A DNA stretch of 64,000 nucleotides from Xylophilus rhododendri (GTDB taxonomy: Bacteria; Pseudomonadota; Gammaproteobacteria; Burkholderiales; Burkholderiaceae_C). The DNA is taken from NCBI RefSeq assembly GCF_009906855.1, contig NZ_CP047650.1:1860001-1924000 (forward strand). The letters run 5' to 3'. Made by a program: the position numbers and the translations under genes. Under the pieces are notes generated by a model. That model saw only the letters and a list, made by a program, of their open reading frames with translations, was not told the origin of the DNA and ran no database searches. This document shows positions 38,382 to 51,898 of the stretch, one piece after another. How positions within the stretch are numbered: position 1 is the stretch's first letter; every line of letters starts with the position of its first letter.

Positions 38382-40871
38382 TCAGTCGAGCAGGCCCTGC
38401 TGCTGCTCCATCTCGCCGATCGGCAGCGGCCGACCGAAGAGATAGCCCTGGAAGGAGCGGCAGCCGTGGCGCCGCAGGAAGTCGAACTGCCCTTCGGTCT
38501 CCACGCCCTCGGCCACCACCTCCAGCCCCAGGCTCAGCGCCAGGCCGAGCGTGGTGCGCACGATGGCGGCGTCGTTGGGATCGGTGAGCAGGTCGCGCAC
38601 GAAGGACTGGTCGATCTTCAGCTGGTCCAGCGGCAGGCGTTTCAGGTAGCTGAGCGATGAATAGCCGGTGCCAAAATCGTCCAGCGAGAAACCCACGCCG
38701 CGCGCCCGCAGCCGGCCCATCTTGCCGAGGATGTCCTCGACGTCGTGGAACAGCAGGCTTTCGGTGAGTTCGAACTTCAGCCTGCGCGCATTGGCGCCTG
38801 TGGTGCCGAGCACTTCCTCGACCTGGTCGATGAAGTCCGGATGCCGGAACTGCCGGGCACTCACGTTGATCGCGATGTTGAGGTGCCGCGTGGCCGCGCG
38901 CCGGTCCCACAGCACCAGCTGCTGGCAGGCCTGGCGCAGCACCCATTGGCCCAGCGGCAGGATCAGCCCGCTCTCCTCGGCCAGCGGGATGAAGGCCAGC
39001 GGCGGCACCAGGCCGCGGGTGGGATGCATCCAGCGTACCAGGGCTTCCGCGCCCAGGATGCGGCCGCCGGCATCGACCACCGGCTGGTAGTGCAGCCGCA
39101 GCTCGTCCCGGCCCAGGCCCAGCCGCAGGTCGGCCTCCAGCACCGAGCGCTCGCGCAGCCGCGCCTGCATCTCCGGGTCGAAGAAACGCACGGTGTTGCG
39201 GCCGGCGGCCTTGGCCTGGTGCACCGCCAGGTCGGCGCGTTTGAGCAACTCGTCGGCCGGCAGCGCCGTGCCGCCGCCGAACAGGGCCACGCCGATGCTG
39301 CCGCTGGCATGGTGCTGGCGCTCGCCGATGGAAAACGGGCCGTGCAGCTGCGCCAGCAGTTCGGCGGCGATGCGCCGGGCCTCGGCCAGGGCCGGCTCGA
39401 TGTCGCTGCCGAGGTTCTCGCAGATCAGCACGAACTCGTCGCCGCCGAAGCGCGCCGCGCTGCGGCCCGGCGCGGCGCGCTCCACCAGGCGGCCGGCGAT
39501 CTGCTGCAGCAGCTGGTCGCCCGCGGCATGGCCCAGGATGTCGTTGAGGTCCTTGAAATGGTCGATGTCCAGGAACAGCACCGCGCCGTGGTGGCCCAGT
39601 TGGGCGGCCTCGTCGAGCGCGGCCTGCAGCCGGCTCAGCAGCAGGCGCCGGTTGGGCAGGCCGGTCAGGGCGTCGTAGAAGGCCAGGCGTTCGACCTCGT
39701 GCTCGGCACGCTTGCGGTCGGTGACGTCGCGGGCGATGCCGATCAGGCCGGAGACCTTGCCGCGCGCATCCAGCACCGGCGTCTTGATGATGTCGAACAC
39801 GCCGCTGCGGTGAACGCCGCGCAGCGTTTCCTCGCCGCGGTAGGCCTGGCCGGTGCGCATGGCGGCGAGGTCCTCGTTGCGCGAGCGCTCGGCGGTGTCC
39901 GGGTCGTAGAGATCGCCGTAGCTGCGGCCGACGAGCTCGCCCTGGCGCAGTCCGTAGAAAGCCTCGAAGGCGCGGTTGCAGGCCCGGTAGATGCCTTCGG
40001 CATCGCGGTAGAAGACCATGTCGGGGACGGCTTCGAACAGGCCGCGCAGCTCGGCCTGCTTCTCGGCCAGGGCGATCTCGGCGCGGCGGCGCACGCTGTC
40101 GTCGATGGCGATGGACATGACGCCGCGCACGCTGCCGTCGGCCGCCCGCTCCGGCACCATGGAGTTGTAGCGCCAGTGCGTGACGCCGTCGCGCTGCAGC
40201 TGGTTCTCGAAGACGCTGGGCTGGCCCCGAAGCGCCGCCTGCAGGCGCGGCTCCAGGGCGGCGTAACGGGTCGGCCCGATGAACTCGTCGAGCTTGCGCC
40301 CCACCATCTCGGCGGCCGGCCGGCCGTACCAGCGCGCATGGGCATCGTTGACGAAATGCAGCCGCAGCGAGGTGTCGAAGAGGCTGACGCAAAAGGGCAG
40401 GCGGTTGAGCGCGTCGAGCCAGACGGCGTCCTCGCCCAGCCGGGGATCGGTCTCGTCCGGGCCGAGGTCGAGCAGCACGCCGTCCCATTGGGTGGAGTCG
40501 GAGCCGGGCAGCGGTACGGCATGCAGGCGCATCCTGCGCAGCGTGCCATCGGCGCGGCGCAGGCGCAGGGCCAGCGCCACACCCTCCTGGCGGGCCTGGG
40601 CCGCACGCAGGGCCTTGATCAGGGTGGCACGTTCGGAGTGTGGCAGCAGGCGCCAGCCGCGCCGGGCCTCGGCCATCAGCTCCGGGACCGTCACGCCGCA
40701 GGTCTGCGCCAGGCCATCGCCCAGGCTGAGGAAGCGGCCGGCGGGGCCGCCGCCCGCCTGCCAGCGGAACAGCACCGCACCCGGCAGGCCCTGGCCAAGC
40801 CAATGCGCCGTCGATGGAGGCGACGCTTCTGGTGTGCCGCGGTCCTTACCGCTGGCGGGGGCTTGCTTCAT
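38382..40871 (-). CDS. PAS-PAS-GGDEF-EAL cyclic-di-GMP protein
   Basis: The 829-residue protein has an N-terminal PAS-like region and two clearer PAS domains (about 160-280 and 290-410, ending RDVTDRKRAEHE). A GGDEF domain follows with intact FGGDEF, and an EAL domain with GAEALVRW, NVSARQF, FELTES, LDDFGTGYS, LKID, VAEGVE and a conserved SFQGY. Both domains could be active. The product-inhibition I-site (RxxD five residues before GGDEF) is missing. No signal or membrane segment is seen. I chose ATG 40871, which has AGGAAG nine nt upstream, over a TTG at 40904. Confidence 0.92.
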   Translation of the reverse strand: MKQAPASGKDRGTPEASPPSTAHWLGQGLPGAVLFRWQAGGGPAGRFLSLGDGLAQTCGVTVPELMAEARRGWRLLPHSERATLIKALRAAQARQEGVALALRLRRADGTLRRMRLHAVPLPGSDSTQWDGVLLDLGPDETDPRLGEDAVWLDALNRLPFCVSLFDTSLRLHFVNDAHARWYGRPAAEMVGRKLDEFIGPTRYAALEPRLQAALRGQPSVFENQLQRDGVTHWRYNSMVPERAADGSVRGVMSIAIDDSVRRRAEIALAEKQAELRGLFEAVPDMVFYRDAEGIYRACNRAFEAFYGLRQGELVGRSYGDLYDPDTAERSRNEDLAAMRTGQAYRGEETLRGVHRSGVFDIIKTPVLDARGKVSGLIGIARDVTDRKRAEHEVERLAFYDALTGLPNRRLLLSRLQAALDEAAQLGHHGAVLFLDIDHFKDLNDILGHAAGDQLLQQIAGRLVERAAPGRSAARFGGDEFVLICENLGSDIEPALAEARRIAAELLAQLHGPFSIGERQHHASGSIGVALFGGGTALPADELLKRADLAVHQAKAAGRNTVRFFDPEMQARLRERSVLEADLRLGLGRDELRLHYQPVVDAGGRILGAEALVRWMHPTRGLVPPLAFIPLAEESGLILPLGQWVLRQACQQLVLWDRRAATRHLNIAINVSARQFRHPDFIDQVEEVLGTTGANARRLKFELTESLLFHDVEDILGKMGRLRARGVGFSLDDFGTGYSSLSYLKRLPLDQLKIDQSFVRDLLTDPNDAAIVRTTLGLALSLGLEVVAEGVETEGQFDFLRRHGCRSFQGYLFGRPLPIGEMEQQQGLLD

Positions 40872-40964
40872 CCGGACGCTTCCTCGCTGGGCGGAACCGC
40901 TCAAAGCGGCCCCGGCCCGATGGAGTCTAACGCCGGAGTGCCCCGCCTCCTGCGGGGGTGGGCC

Positions 40965-41255
40965 TCAGTGCGACGGAAAGATCCGCACCGTCTTGCGCTC
41001 GCCGGCCTGGGTGCCGCCGGAGCCCGGTTTGCCGGGCGTGGCGCAGCTGCCGCAGCTGTCGCAGGAGCTGCATCCGGGTGCATCGGCCACCGCCCGCGCG
41101 ATGCGGTCCGCACCGCTTTCGCCCAGGCCCACTCGCATGCCGCCACGGCCCAGCGCGGCCGCCAGCTTGCGCCGCCAGGGCGCCGGCATCCAGTACCAGG
41201 CAGCCCAGCCGAAGGCAAGCAGAACGATCAGGGTGACGATGGCCTCTTGAAGCAT
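40965..41255 (-). CDS. Small Cys-rich membrane protein downstream of feoB
   Basis: The 96-residue protein has one N-terminal membrane helix (AIVTLIVLLAFGWAAWYWM). A short basic stretch follows, then a tight cysteine cluster (CSSCDSCGSC at about 62-71). It resembles small DUF6587-type proteins found after feoB. It starts 15 nt after the feoB stop. Cys clusters of this kind could bind iron or an iron-sulfur cluster, and FeoC-like small proteins are known next to feoB, but this is not an obvious FeoC. Function unknown. Confidence 0.8.
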   Translation of the reverse strand: MLQEAIVTLIVLLAFGWAAWYWMPAPWRRKLAAALGRGGMRVGLGESGADRIARAVADAPGCSSCDSCGSCATPGKPGSGGTQAGERKTVRIFPSH

Positions 41256-41270
41256 GCTGACTCCTAGCTC

Positions 41271-43151
41271 CTAGCCGCCGCCGAGTGCCAGCGTGACCCG
41301 GTAGGCGATGAAACTGGCGCCGTAGGCCAGGGCGAACAGATAGCCCGCCATGATCAGAGCGTAGCGCCAGGAATTGGTTTCCCGCTTCACCGTGGCCAGG
41401 GTCGACAGGCACATCGGCGCGAACACATACCAGACCAGCAGCGAGATCGCGGTGGCCATCGACCAACTGGCGGCGATCACCGGCTCCAGCTGCGCCGCAG
41501 CGTCGTCGCCGGTGGCCGACATGGCGTAGACCGTGCCCAGCGCACCCACCGCCACCTCGCGCGCGGCCAGGCCCGGCACCAGCGCGATCGAGATCTGCCA
41601 GTTGAAGCCGATGGGCGCGAAGATCACTTCCAGCGCCCGGCCGATCATGCCCGCCAGGCTGTACTGGATGGCCGGGCCGGTGGCGCCCTCGGGCGGGCCG
41701 GGGAAGGTGGAGAAGAACCACAGCAGCACCGTCAGCGACAGGATCATGGTGCCCACGCGCTTCAGGAAGATGCGCGCCCGCTCCCACAGGCCGATGGCCA
41801 GCTGGCGCGGATTGGGCCAGCGGTAGGAGGGCAGCTCCATCATCAGCGGCGACTGCGCATGGGTGCCGCGCATCAGCTTGAAGACCCAGGCCACGCCCAT
41901 GGCCGACACGATGCCGCCCAGATAGAGCGCGAACAGCACCAGCCCCTGCAGATTGAAGATGCCGCCGACCTGGCGCGCGGGGATGAAGGCGGCGATCAGC
42001 AGCGCATACACCGGCAGGCGGGCCGAGCAGGTCATCAGCGGCGCGATCATGATGGTGACCAGCCGGTCGCGCCAGTTGGTGATGGTGCGGGCCGCCATCA
42101 CGCCGGGAATCGCGCAGGCGAAGCTCGACAGCAGCGGGATGAAGGAGCGGCCCGACAGGCCCACCGTGCCCATCAGCCGGTCGAGCAGGAAGGCCGCGCG
42201 CGGCAGGTAGCCGGAGTCCTCCAGCGCCAGGATGAAGAAGAACAGGATCAGGATCTGCGGCAGGAAGACCAGCACGCCGCCGACGCCCGCGATGATGCCG
42301 TCCACCACCAGGCTGCGCAGGATGCCGTCGGGCAGGTGCGCCTGCACCAGCGCGCCGAGCTTGCCGGTGGCCGACTCGATCATGTCCATCGGCACCTCGG
42401 CCCAGCTGAACACCGCCTGGAACATCAAAAAGAGCAGCACCGTCAGGATGGCCATACCCCAGACCGGATGCAGCACCAGGCGGTCGATGCGGTCGTCCCG
42501 CGCCAGGCGCGAGACCGGCTCCACCACCGCGGCGGCGAGGATGCGGCGCACCTCCTGCTGGGTATCTAGCACCTCGGCGATGCCAGGCGCGGTCCAGTCG
42601 CCGGGGCGGCCGGCCTCGGTGTCGGGCTGGGGCAGGTAGTCGCTCAGCAGCGCCACCAGGTTGGCGGCGCCATCGCCGCGCACGCCCACCGTCTCGATCA
42701 CCGGCATGCCGAGTTCGCGCGACAGCGCGGGGATGTCCACCAGCACGCCCTGCTCGCGCGCCATGTCGGTCATGTTCAGCGCCATCACCATCGGCAGGCC
42801 CAGGCGCCGGGCTTCCAGCACCAGGCGCAGGTTCAGGCGCAGGTTGGTGGCGTCGGTGACACAGACCAGCAGATCGGGCAGCGGCTCGCCCGGGCGCCGG
42901 CCGGTGACGATGTCGCGGGTCACCGCCTCGTCGGCCGACAGCGCGTTGAGGCTGTAGGCGCCGGGCAGGTCGAGCACCTCGATGCGCCGGCCCGCAGGCG
43001 TGCGCAGCAGGCCGACCTTGCGTTCGACCGTCACACCCGCATAGTTGGCGACCTTTTGCCGGCTGCCGGTCAGCAGGTTGAACAGCGCGGTCTTGCCGCA
43101 GTTGGGATTGCCCAGCAGGGCCACCCGCAGGGAGGAGGCAACAGCGTTCAT
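41271..43151 (-). CDS. feoB: Ferrous iron transporter FeoB
   Basis: FeoB imports Fe(II) and couples it to an N-terminal GTPase. The 626-residue product has G1 GNPNCGKT (residues 14-21), G2 region VANYAGVTVE, G3 DLPGAYS and G4 NMTD, and then two gate-type membrane domains with conserved SFACAIPGVMAAR and LTCSARLPVY-like (MTCSARLPVYALL) motifs. It is shorter than the E. coli protein (773) but within the family range. The start ATG overlaps the feoA stop. Confidence 0.95.
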   Translation of the reverse strand: MNAVASSLRVALLGNPNCGKTALFNLLTGSRQKVANYAGVTVERKVGLLRTPAGRRIEVLDLPGAYSLNALSADEAVTRDIVTGRRPGEPLPDLLVCVTDATNLRLNLRLVLEARRLGLPMVMALNMTDMAREQGVLVDIPALSRELGMPVIETVGVRGDGAANLVALLSDYLPQPDTEAGRPGDWTAPGIAEVLDTQQEVRRILAAAVVEPVSRLARDDRIDRLVLHPVWGMAILTVLLFLMFQAVFSWAEVPMDMIESATGKLGALVQAHLPDGILRSLVVDGIIAGVGGVLVFLPQILILFFFILALEDSGYLPRAAFLLDRLMGTVGLSGRSFIPLLSSFACAIPGVMAARTITNWRDRLVTIMIAPLMTCSARLPVYALLIAAFIPARQVGGIFNLQGLVLFALYLGGIVSAMGVAWVFKLMRGTHAQSPLMMELPSYRWPNPRQLAIGLWERARIFLKRVGTMILSLTVLLWFFSTFPGPPEGATGPAIQYSLAGMIGRALEVIFAPIGFNWQISIALVPGLAAREVAVGALGTVYAMSATGDDAAAQLEPVIAASWSMATAISLLVWYVFAPMCLSTLATVKRETNSWRYALIMAGYLFALAYGASFIAYRVTLALGGG

Positions 43152-43453
43152 GCCAGCACCACCTGCACCAGCGCCGCCTCGTGCGCCCGCAGCGCGAAGG
43201 TGCTGCGGCCGATGCGCACGGCGATCGGCTCGCGGCCGGGGAAACCGTAGGCGATCACCCGGACCGGCTCCCCGGGCACGAAGCCGATCTCGCTCAGCCG
43301 CAGCATGCGCTCGGCATCGTCGACCTGGCCCAGGCTGCGCAGCTCCACCACCACGGCGGGGGTGTGGCGCGCGAGCCGGGCGAGGGAGAGTGTCTGCCCG
43401 GAAGCAGGCAGGACGGGACTGGACGGTGCGGTCGGAAGCGTTACAGCGGACAC
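43148..43453 (-). CDS. feoA: Ferrous iron transport protein FeoA
   Basis: FeoA is the small SH3-like partner of FeoB. The 101-residue product has the FeoA core: RMLRLSEIGFVPGEPVRVIAYG and PIAVRIGRSTFALR. The start is uncertain. A GTG at 43453 gives a normal length and keeps the Fur-like box (43488-43502) upstream of the gene. The ATG at 43534 would put that box inside the coding region. The feoA stop overlaps the feoB ATG. Confidence 0.82.
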   Translation of the reverse strand: MSAVTLPTAPSSPVLPASGQTLSLARLARHTPAVVVELRSLGQVDDAERMLRLSEIGFVPGEPVRVIAYGFPGREPIAVRIGRSTFALRAHEAALVQVVLA

Positions 43454-43487
43454 GGATGGACAGGCGGCTACGGTGCGGACGGGGAAA

Positions 43488-43502
43488 CAAGAATTATTCT
43501 TG
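43488..43502 (-). promoter_or_regulatory. Fur-like box before feoAB
   Basis: CAAGAAT-T-ATTCTTG is a perfect 7-1-7 inverted repeat, matching the inner part of the Fur consensus (GAGAATNATTCTC-like). It lies 35 nt before the proposed GTG start and overlaps a likely -10 (AATAAT). Repression by Fe-Fur is the expected mode. Confidence 0.7.
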
Positions 43503-43581
43503 AAAACGTCCGCCAGTGTAGCCCGAGGGGTCATGGCCGCCCGGCCGAAACCGGGGTTCCGGCGGGGCATAAAGCCAATTG

Positions 43582-46473
<2,892 letters not shown>

Positions 46474-46632
46474 GGGAACTCCTTGGACCTTGGTATGGAA
46501 ACGACGGCGGCTTTTATTCTGTCAGGACACCCAAGGCTTGTCGCAACCTGGGGTTACCGCGCAGCCTCCCACCGCCCGTCTCCCCCGTGGCCGCCGCCCC
46601 CGAACGGGCGACGAGTAAAGACCAGGCAAAGA

Positions 46633-46667
46633 AAAACCCCCGGGCTCCAGAGGGCGACGGGGGTTTT
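46633..46667. terminator. Bidirectional terminator after the H-NS gene
   Basis: AAAACCCCCG pairs perfectly with CGGGGGTTTT around a 15-nt loop, with T-runs on both strands. On the minus strand the U-tract is TTTTTCTTT. It lies 43 nt after the H-NS gene stop and before the acnA start. Confidence 0.75.
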
Positions 46668-46669
46668 GC

Positions 46670-46695
46670 TTTTGCCGGCAAGCCTGCCGGCAAAA
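46670..46695. repeat. Perfect 11-bp inverted repeat
   Basis: TTTTGCCGGCA and TGCCGGCAAAA flank a 4-nt AGCC loop. It sits directly beside the preceding hairpin, between it and the H-NS stop. It may act as a second terminator stem on the minus strand. Confidence 0.7.
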
Positions 46696-46709
46696 GGCCC
46701 TGGCGGGGC

Positions 46710-47006
46710 TTAGATCGCGAACGCGGAGCGGTCGGTGGTGCCGGCAATCCAGCGCGGAGCCTTGCCGCGGCCGGTCCAGGTGGCACCGGTGGCGGGATCG
46801 CGGTATTTAGCGGCGACCTTGCCGCCTTTACCGGAAGAAGGACCGCGGCCACGTGCCGGCGGGAAAACATCATTAGCCGTCAGGCCGAATTCTTCGATAA
46901 GGCCGCGCACGCGCGAAACTGCGTCGGACAGCTCGCGTTGGCGGGCATCGGAGATTTGCGCTTCGAGGGCTTCGCGCTGCTTCAGGAGTTCTTTATAGGT
47001 CGTCAT
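46710..47006 (-). CDS. H-NS family nucleoid-associated protein
   Basis: The 98-residue protein has an N-terminal coiled-coil (LLKQREALEAQISDARQREL). The C-terminal H-NS DNA-binding motif KYRDPATGATWTGRGKAPRWI lies near 67-87. H-NS proteins bind AT-rich DNA and silence genes, often foreign ones. This is the short form common in Burkholderiales. It lies between a CBS-domain protein gene and acnA and is followed by a strong terminator. The coding sequence is less GC-rich at third positions than its neighbours further away. Confidence 0.92.
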   Translation of the reverse strand: MTTYKELLKQREALEAQISDARQRELSDAVSRVRGLIEEFGLTANDVFPPARGRGPSSGKGGKVAAKYRDPATGATWTGRGKAPRWIAGTTDRSAFAI

Positions 47007-47079
47007 GCCGTTTCCACAGGAGTTGGTGGCGCGATTATAGGCACGTCGTCCCGCGGTTTCAGCGCGGCTGGATTAATTT

Positions 47080-48393
47080 TTACAATCCAGGCAAATTCTG
47101 AAGATTATCCGTGGGGCCGGCCTCGGCCAGCATCGCCAGGACCTTGTCGATTCGCCGTCCGTCCAGATCGACCACCTCGAATATCCAGGCGCCGCAGGGA
47201 ATGCGCTCGCCCACCGCCGGCAGATGGCCGGACTCCGATAACAACAATCCGGCCAGCGTGTTGTACAGGCCGCGGTCTTCCTGCGGGAGTTCCCGAATAT
47301 CCAGGCGGGATTTGAGCTCGGCCAGCGGCATCAAACCGTCGAGCAGCCAGGAACCATCGGCGCGCTGCACCGCCCAGGCTTCGGTTTCTGCACCGGGCTG
47401 GAGTTCTCCGGTGATGGCTTCGAGCAGATCGCGCGGTGTCATCAAACCCTGCACCACGCCATATTCATCGACGACAAAAACCATTCGGCCGGATTGCGCG
47501 CGAAACTGCTCCAGCAATTCCATGCCGGAGAGAGTTTCCGGCAGGAAGCTGGCCGGCAGCGTATAGGCCGCCAGTTCGGCCGAGGCATCGGCGCCGAGCA
47601 GGCGCGCCAGGCTCACCACGCCGATGACGTCGTCGAGCGAGCCGCGGCAGACCGGATACCAGGAATGCGCCCGGCCGCCGGAGGCCTGGCGCAGGCTTTC
47701 CGCCACGCTGCTGCCCGCCTCCAGCCAGTCGATGTCGCCGCGCGGCACCATCAGCGAGGTCAGCGGGCGGTCGTCGAGGTGGAAAACGTTCTGCACCATG
47801 CGGTGCTCCTGGCGCTCGATGACACCGGCGTCCAGGCCCTCCTCCAGGCTGGCGGCGATCTCTTCCTCGGTGACCGGGCGGTCGGCGTTGTTGTCGACAC
47901 GCAGCAGCTTGAGCACGCCCTGGGTGCTCATCGACAGCAGGCGCACGAAGGGGCTGGCGATACGCGCCACCCATTGCATGGGCCGGGACACCCAGCGCGC
48001 GACCGGCTCCGGATGCAGCTGGCCGATGCGCTTGGGCACCAGTTCGCCGAAGACGATGGTGATGAAGGTGATGATGGTCACGACCAGCGCGGTCGCCAGG
48101 TATTCCGAGCCCTGCTGCGGCATGCCGGCGCGGCGCAGCAGTGCGGCGACGTCGTCGCTGAAGGCCGCCTCGCCCAGGATGCCGTTGAGCATGCCGATCG
48201 AGGTGATGCCCACCTGCACCGCCGACAGAAAGCGCGTGGGTTGCGCCAGCAGCGCCAGCGCCGCCTCGGCGCCGCGGTCGCCCGCCTCGGCCATGGCCGC
48301 CAGCCGGGACTTGCGGCTGGATGCCAGCGCGAGCTCGGACATGGCGAAAGCGCCGTTGAGCAGGGTCAGCAAGGCGATCAGCGCGAAATCCAT
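47080..48393 (-). CDS. CNNM/HlyC-CorC family membrane protein with CBS domains
   Basis: The 437-residue protein has a DUF21/CNNM membrane domain of about four helices (FALIALLTLLNGAFAMSELALASSRKSRL, split by residue choice; TALVVTIITFITIVFGELVPKRIG). A CBS pair follows (VPRGDIDWLEAGSS, YGVVQGLMTPRDLLEAITGE), then a C-terminal CorC/HlyC-type domain. Relatives are linked to magnesium or cobalt efflux and membrane protection. The start lies 24 nt from the divergent apaH start, so both promoters must lie inside the neighbouring coding sequences. Confidence 0.9.
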   Translation of the reverse strand: MDFALIALLTLLNGAFAMSELALASSRKSRLAAMAEAGDRGAEAALALLAQPTRFLSAVQVGITSIGMLNGILGEAAFSDDVAALLRRAGMPQQGSEYLATALVVTIITFITIVFGELVPKRIGQLHPEPVARWVSRPMQWVARIASPFVRLLSMSTQGVLKLLRVDNNADRPVTEEEIAASLEEGLDAGVIERQEHRMVQNVFHLDDRPLTSLMVPRGDIDWLEAGSSVAESLRQASGGRAHSWYPVCRGSLDDVIGVVSLARLLGADASAELAAYTLPASFLPETLSGMELLEQFRAQSGRMVFVVDEYGVVQGLMTPRDLLEAITGELQPGAETEAWAVQRADGSWLLDGLMPLAELKSRLDIRELPQEDRGLYNTLAGLLLSESGHLPAVGERIPCGAWIFEVVDLDGRRIDKVLAMLAEAGPTDNLQNLPGL

Positions 48394-48417
48394 GGAGGGG
48401 GAAGAGAGAATGGGGGA

Positions 48418-49260
48418 ATGGCAATTTACCTGATGGGCGACCTGCAAGGCTGCGAGGCGCCCCTGGCGCAGCTGCTGCAGGAGACGGGCTTCTCGCCGAG
48501 CCGCGACACCTTGTATGTCCTGGGCGACCTGGTCAACCGCGGGCCGGACTCCGCCGGCACCCTGCGCCGACTGGCCGCATTGGGGGATGCAGCGCACTGC
48601 CTGCTGGGCAACCACGACCTGCATCTGCTGGCGGTGATCCACGGCGTGCGCAAGGCGGGCCGGCGCGACACGCTGGCCGACCTGCTCGCCGCGCCCGACC
48701 TGGGCACGCTCACCGACTGGCTGCGCCACCGCCGCATGGCCATGCGGCTGCGGCACGGCGCGCAGGACATCCTGATGGTGCATGCCGGCGTGCTGCCGGA
48801 CTGGGATGCCGGCACGGTCCAGGCCCTGGCCGCGGAAGTGGAAGCGGTGCTGCGCGATGCGGAACTGCCCGGTTTCCTCAAGCAGATGTACGGCGACCAG
48901 CCGGATGCCTGGCGCGCGGACCTGCGCGGCGCGGACCGGCTGCGGGTGATCGTGAACGCCCTCACCCGGCTGCGTTTTTGCAGCGCCGACGGGCGCATGG
49001 ATTTCGGCAGCAGCGATTCACCCGAGGACGCGCCGCCCGGCCTGATGCCCTGGTTCGAAGTTCCGGGCCGCAAGACCGCCGCGCAGACGGTGGCCTTCGG
49101 CCACTGGTCGCAGCTCGGACTGCTGCTGCGGCCGGGCCTGATGGGACTGGATACCGGTTGCGTCTGGGGTGGCTGCCTGAGCGCCGTGCGCCTGGGTCCA
49201 ACCGCCGCGGACAACGAGACGATACAGCTGCGCTGCCCGCAGGCGCAGGCGCCCGGCTGA
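48418..49260 (+). CDS. apaH: Bis(5'-nucleosyl)-tetraphosphatase (symmetrical), ApaH
   Basis: ApaH hydrolyses Ap4A to two ADP and also decaps Np4-capped RNA. The 280-residue product has the metallophosphatase motifs GDLQGC, GDLVNRGPDS and GNHDLHLL, then HAGVLPDW and GHWSQLGL with further metal-binding His. The length matches E. coli ApaH. It begins on a GGGGGA ribosome-binding site 24 nt from the divergent CBS-protein gene. Confidence 0.96.
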   Translation: MAIYLMGDLQGCEAPLAQLLQETGFSPSRDTLYVLGDLVNRGPDSAGTLRRLAALGDAAHCLLGNHDLHLLAVIHGVRKAGRRDTLADLLAAPDLGTLTDWLRHRRMAMRLRHGAQDILMVHAGVLPDWDAGTVQALAAEVEAVLRDAELPGFLKQMYGDQPDAWRADLRGADRLRVIVNALTRLRFCSADGRMDFGSSDSPEDAPPGLMPWFEVPGRKTAAQTVAFGHWSQLGLLLRPGLMGLDTGCVWGGCLSAVRLGPTAADNETIQLRCPQAQAPG

Positions 49261-49279
49261 GCAGCGGGCGGGGGCGGTT

Positions 49280-50758
<1,479 letters not shown>

Positions 50759-50862
50759 GCAGCCGCGGATTGTCGCATCTGCGCGTAAATCGGGCAAAAC
50801 CCGGGATCGGGGCGGCATAAAACGCCGTTTCCACGCCGCTTCGGCCGCCTGGCGCCAGTGCC

Positions 50863-51744
50863 CTACAGCGTGCGTGCGCCGAAGGTGTCGCAGCCCTGCA
50901 CCGTGCCGCCCTGGAAGCCCTGCATGAACCAGTGCTGCCGCTGGGCGCTGGTGCCGTGGGTGAAGCTGTCGGGCACCACGCTGCGGCCGGCCGAGCGCTG
51001 CAGGGCGTCGTCGCCGATCTTCTGCGCGGCGTTCATGGCCGAGGCGATGTCGTCCGGGTCCAGCCAGTGCTTGGACTCCTGCGAGTGGTGCGCCCAGACG
51101 CCGGCGAAGCAGTCGGCCTGCAGTTCCACCCGCACGCTCATCGCGTTCTGCTGCTTTTCGTTCAACCGGCCGCGCATGCCGTCGACCTTGGCGGTGATGC
51201 CGAGTTCGTCCTGCACATGGTGGCCGACCTCGTGGGCGATCACATAGGCCTGGGCGAACTCGCCCGGGGCGCCGAGGCGGTCGCGCAGGGTGTCGTAGAA
51301 ACTCAGGTCGATATAGACCTTCTTGTCGCCGGGGCAATAAAAAGGCCCCATGGCCGATTCGCCGGTGCCGCAGGCGGTGGGATAGGCGCCGCGGAACAGC
51401 ACCAGCCGCGTCGGGTGGTAGGTGCCGCCGGCCTGCTTGAAGACATCGCCCCAGACCACCTCGGTGTTGCGCAGCACCGTGGAGACGAAGGTCGCCTCGC
51501 GGTCGTTGGCCGGCGGCTTCTGCGCCGGGCCCTGCTGCTGCTGGACCTGCGGCGCGCCGCCGCCGCTGAGCATGCTCAGCATCGTCATCGGGTTGATGCC
51601 GAAGATCCAGCCGGCGATCAGCGCCACCGCGACGGTGCCCAGCCCGACGCTGCGCCCGCCCAGGCCGAAGCCGCCACCGCCGCCGCCGCTTTCGCCCCGG
51701 CGGTCCTCGACGTTTTCGGATTGCTCGTTACCTTCCCAGCGCAT
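50863..51744 (-). CDS. YpfJ-type neutral zinc metallopeptidase
   Basis: The 293-residue protein has an N-terminal Gly-rich segment (GESGGGGGGFGLGG) and one membrane helix (VGLGTVAVALIAGWIFGI). The catalytic domain has the zinc motif HEVGHHVQ (about residue 164) and conserved ADCFAGVWAHH. YpfJ-family proteins are membrane-anchored and their substrates are unknown. The ATG at 51744 follows a GGGGAAAT ribosome-binding site. Confidence 0.9.
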   Translation of the reverse strand: MRWEGNEQSENVEDRRGESGGGGGGFGLGGRSVGLGTVAVALIAGWIFGINPMTMLSMLSGGGAPQVQQQQGPAQKPPANDREATFVSTVLRNTEVVWGDVFKQAGGTYHPTRLVLFRGAYPTACGTGESAMGPFYCPGDKKVYIDLSFYDTLRDRLGAPGEFAQAYVIAHEVGHHVQDELGITAKVDGMRGRLNEKQQNAMSVRVELQADCFAGVWAHHSQESKHWLDPDDIASAMNAAQKIGDDALQRSAGRSVVPDSFTHGTSAQRQHWFMQGFQGGTVQGCDTFGARTL

Positions 51745-51898
51745 ATTTCCCCTTTGCGGACTGTGTACGGACACGCTTCGCGTTGCCTTCGCGCATCGTT
51801 ACACGCCATCCTGTTCTTAATTCGCGCAGTGGACACGTGCCATACGACGTAGCATCGGACTTGTTGCCTTTGCTTGCAAATCTTCCAACTCCACTACT

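Noticed and set aside
40938..40965. CCCCGC/GCGGGG hairpin after the small Cys-rich gene
   Set aside because: No U-tract; common in such GC-rich DNA.
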